Below, piece by piece: positions 7,243 through 10,281 of a stretch of DNA of 10,281 bases. The notes under the pieces were generated by a model. It was given only the letters and a program-made list of their open reading frames with translations, made no database searches and was not told the origin of the DNA. Position 1 is the stretch's first letter. Each line of letters starts with the position of its first letter. The DNA comes from an uncultured bacterium (lineage in GTDB: Bacteria; Bacteroidota; Bacteroidia; Bacteroidales; Bacteroidaceae), in the NCBI GenBank assembly GCA_905215575.1, contig CAJMQV010000063.1, forward strand, positions 1 through 10,281, in the 5' to 3' direction. Position numbers and translations under genes: made by a program.

Positions 7243-8448
7243 TTAGTCGTTCGGACAGAATTCGTCTTTGTGTGCCAGATAAGTTTCCAGATCCTTGTCA
7301 CCGCGTCCGCTTACGGTGAGCACCACAACATCGTCTTTCTTGAAGTTTATTTTCGGAAGCATGGCCAGAGCGTGAGAAGACTCCAGAGCCGGGATGATAC
7401 CTTCCAGACGAGTCAGTTCAAAAGCGGCACGCAGCGCCTCGTCGTCGTTGATGGCCATTACCTGTGCTCTTCTTTCTTTTGCCAGATGAGCGTGCAGAGG
7501 GCCGATTCCCGGGTAGTCCAGACCGGCAGAGATGGAATAAGGTTCCTTGATCTGTCCGTTCTCGTCCTGAAGAACCAGAGTGCGGAAACCGTGAATGATA
7601 CCTTCTGTTCCGGCAGAGATGGAAGCGGCAGTCTTTCCGGTGGCGATACCATATCCGCCGGCCTCGCCCAATACCAGTTTTACGCGTTCGTCATCGATAT
7701 AGTGATATACGGTTCCTGCGGCATTTGAGCCTCCACCGATGCAAGCCATCAGATAGTCCGGATAGTCGCGTCCTTCTTTTTCCATGAGCTGCTCCTTGAT
7801 TTCCTTGCTGATGACGCTCTGCAGACGGGCTACCAAATCAGGGTAGGGATGAGGTCCTACGGCAGAACCCAACAGATAGAAGGTGTCCTCCGGATTGGTA
7901 CACCAGTCGCGCAGCGCCTCGTTTACGGCATCTGTCAGTGTCTGGCTTCCTGAAGTTACGGAGAATACTTCGGCTCCCAGCATGCGCATTTTCTCTACAT
8001 TGACATGCTGACGCTCAATGTCGATGGCACCCATATACACGCGGCAAGGCATGTTCATCAGGGCGCAGGCGGTAGCGGTTGCCACACCGTGCTGTCCGGC
8101 ACCGGTTTCAGCGATGATTCTCTTCTTGCCCATCTTGCGGGCCAACAGGATCTGGCCGATGGCATTGTTGATTTTATGTGCTCCGGTGTGGTTCAGGTCC
8201 TCACGCTTCAGATAAATCTTGCAGCCGTATTTCTCGCTCAGACGCTTGGCCAGATACAATGGAGAAGGGCGGCCTACATAGTCGCGCAGCAGTTCGTGAA
8301 ACTCTTTCTGGAATTCTTCGCTTTCCAGAATGGTCAGATACTGTTCTCTCAGAGATTCAATTGCCTTGTGAAGGATTTCGGGAATAAAACTTCCGCCGAA
8401 CTCACCATAATAACCGTTTTGATCAATGTTGTAAGATTTCATATTCAT
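7243..8448 (-). CDS. trpB: Tryptophan synthase beta chain
   Basis: A 401-residue PLP enzyme that condenses indole with serine to give tryptophan, acting as alpha2beta2 with TrpA. It is of the TrpB1 type. NHTGAHKINNAIGQ (86-99) holds the Schiff-base Lys92, and AETGAGQHGVATA (113-125) holds Glu114 (equivalent to Salmonella Lys87 and Glu109, same offset). IGGGSNAAG (237-245) grips the PLP phosphate, and SAGLDYPGIGP (307-317) belongs to the COMM/interface region. Length is normal. Translation may start at Met1 (8448) or Met3 (8442): the segment reads ATGAATATGAAA with no Shine-Dalgarno, and the conserved part begins at about residue 13. It is the first structural gene, 28 nt after the attenuator terminator, so its expression depends directly on terminator read-through. 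Confidence 0.97.
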   Translation of the reverse strand: MNMKSYNIDQNGYYGEFGGSFIPEILHKAIESLREQYLTILESEEFQKEFHELLRDYVGRPSPLYLAKRLSEKYGCKIYLKREDLNHTGAHKINNAIGQILLARKMGKKRIIAETGAGQHGVATATACALMNMPCRVYMGAIDIERQHVNVEKMRMLGAEVFSVTSGSQTLTDAVNEALRDWCTNPEDTFYLLGSAVGPHPYPDLVARLQSVISKEIKEQLMEKEGRDYPDYLMACIGGGSNAAGTVYHYIDDERVKLVLGEAGGYGIATGKTAASISAGTEGIIHGFRTLVLQDENGQIKEPYSISAGLDYPGIGPLHAHLAKERRAQVMAINDDEALRAAFELTRLEGIIPALESSHALAMLPKINFKKDDVVVLTVSGRGDKDLETYLAHKDEFCPND

Positions 8449-8465
8449 ATTGTTTTAGTTGTTGT

Positions 8466-8537
8466 TTTCGGGTATGAAAAAAAGGCTTGTCGCAAGTACG
8501 ACAAGCCTTTTCAGTATCTTTTTATTTCAGGTATGAA
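8466..8537 (-). repeat. Direct repeat flanking the attenuator terminator
   Basis: The 13-mer TTTCAGGTATGAA (8525-8537, plus strand) recurs as TTTCGGGTATGAA (8466-8478) with one difference. One copy lies just before and one at the end of the terminator U-tract. They are in the same orientation, so they cannot pair with each other, but both could compete for the same partner, or they may mark a past duplication. Confidence 0.6.
8477..8511 (-). terminator. trp attenuator: intrinsic terminator hairpin
   Basis: A perfect 13-bp stem, AAAAGGCTTGTCG with CGACAAGCCTTTT (arms 8499-8511 and 8480-8492), with a 6-nt loop. In minus-strand RNA it runs into seven U residues (8483-8477), a strong Rho-independent terminator. 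It sits after the leader peptide stop and before trpB, where an attenuator must be. Its upstream arm can pair alternatively with leader sequence (see the antiterminator entry). Confidence 0.93.
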
Positions 8538-8588
8538 CACCAAGATATACAAGACTAGCTCCTCACGACCTTTTGAGTTCTGAGTAGC
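8504..8588 (-). promoter_or_regulatory. trp leader alternative structures: anti-antiterminator (1:2) and antiterminator (2:3)
   Basis: Read on the minus strand. Segment 1 (GCTACTCA, 8588-8581) lies just after the three Trp codons and pairs with segment 2 (TGAGGAGC, 8565-8558) in 8 positions with one mismatch; segment 2 begins with the leader stop codon. Directly downstream, AGTCTT (8556-8551) and TATCTT (8547-8542) can pair with AAGGCT (8509-8504) and AAGATA (8520-8515). The first pairing includes one G-U, and a small internal loop separates the two. This would sequester the upstream arm of the terminator. A ribosome stalled on Trp codons would cover segment 1 and favour the antiterminator. 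One that reaches the stop covers segment 2 and allows termination. Pairings were made by eye; no folding energies were calculated. Confidence 0.65.
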
Positions 8589-8622
8589 GCCACCACCAAT
8601 ATGTATTCTTGTTCATGTTCAT
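8563..8622 (-). CDS. trpL: trp operon leader peptide
   Basis: A 19-codon reading frame, MNMNKNTYWWWRYSELKRS, ending in TGA. Three consecutive TGG codons at positions 9-11 are far beyond chance for the rarest amino acid, and they lie between a Bacteroides-type promoter and an attenuator terminator in front of trpB. The peptide's role is to be translated: the speed of the ribosome over the Trp codons reports charged tRNA-Trp and sets which RNA hairpin forms downstream. There is no Shine-Dalgarno, only an A-rich stretch (AAAAGAATAAATC) before the ATG, as usual in this phylum. The second ATG (8616) could also serve. The Met-Asn-Met start resembles that of trpB. Confidence 0.9.
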   Translation of the reverse strand: MNMNKNTYWWWRYSELKRS

Positions 8623-8658
8623 GATTTATTCTTTTAGCTTTTTGTTTTTGTTCTGTTG

Positions 8659-8690
8659 CAAATGTATGTTTTTAATTTGATACGTGCAAG
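8659..8690 (-). promoter_or_regulatory. trp operon promoter, Bacteroides sigma type
   Basis: Minus strand 8666-8659 reads TACATTTG, an exact match to the -7 consensus TAnnTTTG of the Bacteroides primary sigma factor. CTTG at 8690-8687 gives a partial -33 element, with 20 nt between its TTG and the -7 box. Initiation a few bases downstream, near 8650, would leave a 5' UTR of roughly 30 nt before the leader peptide ATG at 8622. No operator or repressor site was recognised. Confidence 0.7.
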
Positions 8691-8748
8691 AGAAAATGCT
8701 TTTTTTCTTTCTAAATTTTATTTTTTTTGAACTATCGATAGCTTCTGT

Positions 8749-9291
8749 CTATTTATCCTGCACGGAGAAGTCATATGCCTTGATGTCTCCGTTCTCATTG
8801 CAGAGTGTTTGTTTCAGATTGACCAGAATGTATTCACCGGGAAACAGATCCTCTTTCGGAGTGACGAAGAATCCCATGTCCGGCAGGTTCTCGATCACAA
8901 AAGAATCGATGTTGATGCGCGTATAGCCACATTCATTCAGTTCGGCATAGGGCAAGCGGCGGTGGTCACGGCGCTTGTTCAGGCGGATCAGGGCATAATC
9001 GTTCAGAGTGCACTCTTTGGGATAGATGACGAAACAGGGCTTCTGGTCGGTCAGCTGTTTGGCCTGTTTGCCCCAGAAGTAACGGATCTGTTTTTTTCCG
9101 ACTGTGATTCCCTGAATGTCCCAGCCTTTCTTTTCTTCGGTCTGGCTGGTTATGGCGCGCATCGGATTTTGATTTCCGTTGACCATAATAAAGACCGTGG
9201 GTTCGGGTTCCGGCATTTGGGCATGGGCCACATTGGAAATTCCCAAGAAGAATATCAGAGAGAGAAGTTGCAATAATGTTTTTTTAATCAT
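8749..9291 (-). CDS. Small exported protein of unknown function
   Basis: A 180-residue protein that I do not recognise. Residues 1-24 form a signal peptide: basic MIKK, a leucine-rich core, and AHA before the cleavage at about A24/Q25. It has no lipobox cysteine, so the mature protein of about 155 residues is probably periplasmic or released. It has four Cys (86, 94, 121, 164), enough for disulphides. The sequence alternates in a beta-rich way and has YFWGKQ (71-76) and, near the end, VTPKEDLFPGEYILVN with PGEY at 151-154. That F-x-V-x-P...PGEY-x-hydrophobic ending recurs in several small bacterial secreted beta domains (my inference; no family assigned). The start at 9291 gives the classic signal peptide; an in-frame ATG at 9306 would add MKSSS. 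Either start overlaps the upstream B3/B4 gene (8 or 23 nt), implying co-transcription. No clear terminator separates it from the trp promoter. Confidence 0.75.
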   Translation of the reverse strand: MIKKTLLQLLSLIFFLGISNVAHAQMPEPEPTVFIMVNGNQNPMRAITSQTEEKKGWDIQGITVGKKQIRYFWGKQAKQLTDQKPCFVIYPKECTLNDYALIRLNKRRDHRRLPYAELNECGYTRINIDSFVIENLPDMGFFVTPKEDLFPGEYILVNLKQTLCNENGDIKAYDFSVQDK

Positions 9292-9943
9292 AGAACTTGA
9301 TTTCATAATCTGTTGTTTTCGTGTATTTCACAAATAGGTTGGCTATCATCTCGGCACAAGCCTGCACTCCGGAGCGGTTTCCGTCGTATCCGTTGATGAG
9401 CACGGTGGTGTGCCGTGTGTCCAACCCAAGTTTGGTGCGTTCGTGGTCACTGGTCGGCGTGCCGAATCCTCCGATCCGGTCCCGGTAAACCGGCAGGCCT
9501 TCTATGTTGAGAATGCCGCGACCGATGCCTTCATACGGTTCGTCGGCGCGTCCTACTCCTAAGGTTGCGTCGCCGATAATCTTGTCTGCATCGAATCCTC
9601 CGATGGAATATCCGGTAACCATGGAAGCCAGATTAATCAAATCCACAGCCGTATTGATCTGATAAAGTTCCTGGTTCTTCAGAACTCTGCGGATGAGAGA
9701 TTCTGCGGCCGGACGGTAGCGGCTGGGATCTTTTCCGAGTGCCTTATAGGCGGCCCGGGTGTTTTGAATGGAACTTATTTCCCGGATGTAATCCAGATTG
9801 TGTGTGCGGATGCGTGCTTCCTCTTCCCGGATTTCCTCCCAGAGTTCAGCGTCATATTCCGTGTTTGTGATGGTGGCTGTGAGCATAGCGCCTATGAAAT
9901 TCGGGCAGATGCTCCGGATTTCGTCAGAAATTTCTATTTTCAT
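9284..9943 (-). CDS. B3/B4 tRNA-binding domain protein (COG3382-like)
   Basis: A 219-residue soluble protein consisting almost entirely of a B3/B4 domain, the module found in the beta subunit of phenylalanyl-tRNA synthetase but here stand-alone. The family block is clear: TRAAYKALGKDPSRYRPAAE (62-81), then SLIRRVLKNQELYQINTAVD (82-101), LINLASMVTGYSIGGFDADK (102-121), and a C-terminal GFGTPTSDHERT (159-170). In PheT this domain lies next to the editing site; in the free-standing proteins the role is not established, so no reaction is assigned. The frame is open for 42 more codons upstream, but those run into the nuclease remnant and look non-coding. The start at 9943 (MKIEISDEI) fits the family; AAGGA lies only 1 nt before it, too close for a normal Shine-Dalgarno. 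Its end overlaps the next gene. Confidence 0.88.
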   Translation of the reverse strand: MKIEISDEIRSICPNFIGAMLTATITNTEYDAELWEEIREEEARIRTHNLDYIREISSIQNTRAAYKALGKDPSRYRPAAESLIRRVLKNQELYQINTAVDLINLASMVTGYSIGGFDADKIIGDATLGVGRADEPYEGIGRGILNIEGLPVYRDRIGGFGTPTSDHERTKLGLDTRHTTVLINGYDGNRSGVQACAEMIANLFVKYTKTTDYEIKFYD

Positions 9944-9968
9944 ATCCTTATAATATATAAATAGGTGT

Positions 9969-10121
9969 TTATTGCCAGTCGTAGACATTAAAGCTGGCTT
10001 CCATTTTATCTTCCACATCATCCGGCAGCTTGCTGAAGAAGTTAATGCCGGTAAGTTCTTCCACCTCATCTACGCTTACGGCGTATTCTTTCAGCGGTTT
10101 GTTCTGCTTTTCTGTGCTGCA
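9969..10121 (-). pseudogene. C-terminal remnant of a DNA/RNA non-specific endonuclease
   Basis: Fifty codons open from just after a TGA (10122-10124) to TAA (9969-9971), with no start codon near the beginning. The translation includes NKPLKEYAVSVDEVEELTG and later FFSKLPDDVEDKMEASF. It matches the last strand and tail of bacterial NucA/EndA-type nucleases (the PL-x-YAVSVDEVE-x-x-TGI-x-FF-x-LPD pattern). The catalytic DRGH region and everything else upstream is missing: the three minus-strand frames to the window edge show nothing nuclease-like. I therefore read it as a decayed or truncated gene rather than a functional one. A sequencing or assembly join at about 10115-10150 is an alternative. 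It ends 25 nt before the B3/B4 gene. Confidence 0.65.
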
Positions 10122-10281
10122 TCAGATAATGCAGAATAAAAAAATGCAGCAGCAGATCGTTGTCTGTAAAGCTTTTTGATTTCCAGGCGCTGTAAAGAGG
10201 ATTAGAAGAGATGGAACGGCTGTCGGCGCTGATGGAGATCTGCTTTCCCTTTGCAGTGTAATCTGAGGAAATGCAGCCGGA
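10066..10281 (-). CDS. C-terminal part of an unrecognised reading frame running off the window
   Basis: A minus-strand frame is open from the window edge to TGA at 10066-10068, 71 codons without a stop. I do not recognise it. It starts at the edge with SGC, then a polar Ser-rich stretch (KQISISADSRSISSNPLY), a hydrophobic run (LLLHFFILHYL, about 43-53) and a strongly basic end (RKAEQTAERIRRKRR). The SGC could be the end of a lipobox, but the preceding residues are outside the window. Its last 56 nt overlap the nuclease remnant in another frame, so the basic tail may just be out-of-frame nuclease sequence acquired at the junction. It may be a real truncated gene or chance. Confidence 0.3.
   Translation of the reverse strand, partial: SGCISSDYTAKGKQISISADSRSISSNPLYSAWKSKSFTDNDLLLHFFILHYLMQHRKAEQTAERIRRKRR
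10115..10151. repeat. Nested inverted repeats at the nuclease junction
   Basis: On the plus strand TGCTGCAT (10115-10122) is repeated inverted as ATGCAGCA (10144-10151). A second inverted match, ATGCAG (10129-10134), pairs with CTGCAT (10117-10122) across a 6-nt loop. ATGCAG thus occurs twice in direct orientation, separated by AATAAAAAA. The cluster sits exactly where nuclease similarity stops. Confidence 0.7.

Noticed and set aside
8563..8650. Alternative idea that the trp leader is a T-box or a TRAP-type site
   Set aside because: No T-box (TGGNACC-like) sequence and no series of spaced GAG/UAG repeats; the Trp codon run explains the region better.
9944..10069. 42-codon N-terminal extension of the B3/B4 protein
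   Set aside because: It runs in another frame through the nuclease remnant and the family homology begins at MKIEISDEI.
1..10281. Search for CRISPR arrays, insertion sequences, tRNA or rRNA genes
   Set aside because: No regularly spaced repeats, transposase-like proteins, terminal inverted repeats or recognisable structural RNA genes were seen.

Overview
The window looks like a chromosomal segment of a Bacteroidales gut bacterium (Bacteroides, Phocaeicola or a near relative). The grounds are the protein sequences, the trp gene order B-E-G-D-C-F-A, the absence of Shine-Dalgarno sequences in front of most genes, and promoter-like TAnnTTTG boxes of the Bacteroides sigma-factor type. Every gene I can support lies on the minus strand, so the biology reads from the right edge to the left.

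Right edge (about 9969-10281): a broken region. A 50-codon remnant matches the C-terminus of DNA/RNA non-specific endonucleases. It is joined, at a small cluster of inverted repeats, to the end of an unrecognised reading frame that runs off the window. Next (8749-9943) is a two-gene overlapping unit: a B3/B4 (Phe-tRNA synthetase beta-like) domain protein and a small unrecognised exported protein.

Centre (1963-8690): a complete tryptophan biosynthesis operon. A Bacteroides-type promoter precedes a 19-residue leader peptide with three consecutive Trp codons. An alternative hairpin region and a 13-bp intrinsic terminator with a U7 tract follow. This is a textbook ribosome-mediated attenuator with all parts visible. 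It is followed by trpB, trpE, trpG, trpD, trpC, trpF and trpA, which are closely spaced or overlapping. TrpE/TrpG make anthranilate from chorismate; TrpD, TrpF and TrpC convert it to indole-3-glycerol phosphate; TrpA/TrpB make tryptophan. TrpE keeps an LLES-like feedback motif, so the pathway appears controlled both by attenuation and by end-product inhibition.

Left end (1-1765): after a probable operon terminator comes a 554-residue AspT/YidE/YbjL-type membrane transporter with two central RCK_C (TrkA-C) domains. A promoter-like box lies only 4 nt before its ATG, and a strong hairpin terminator follows it.

The pathway genes themselves are ordinary. The points most worth a second look are the trp attenuator, the degenerate junction at the right edge, the repeated AC-rich translation-start context inside the operon, and the possible leaderless transporter mRNA.
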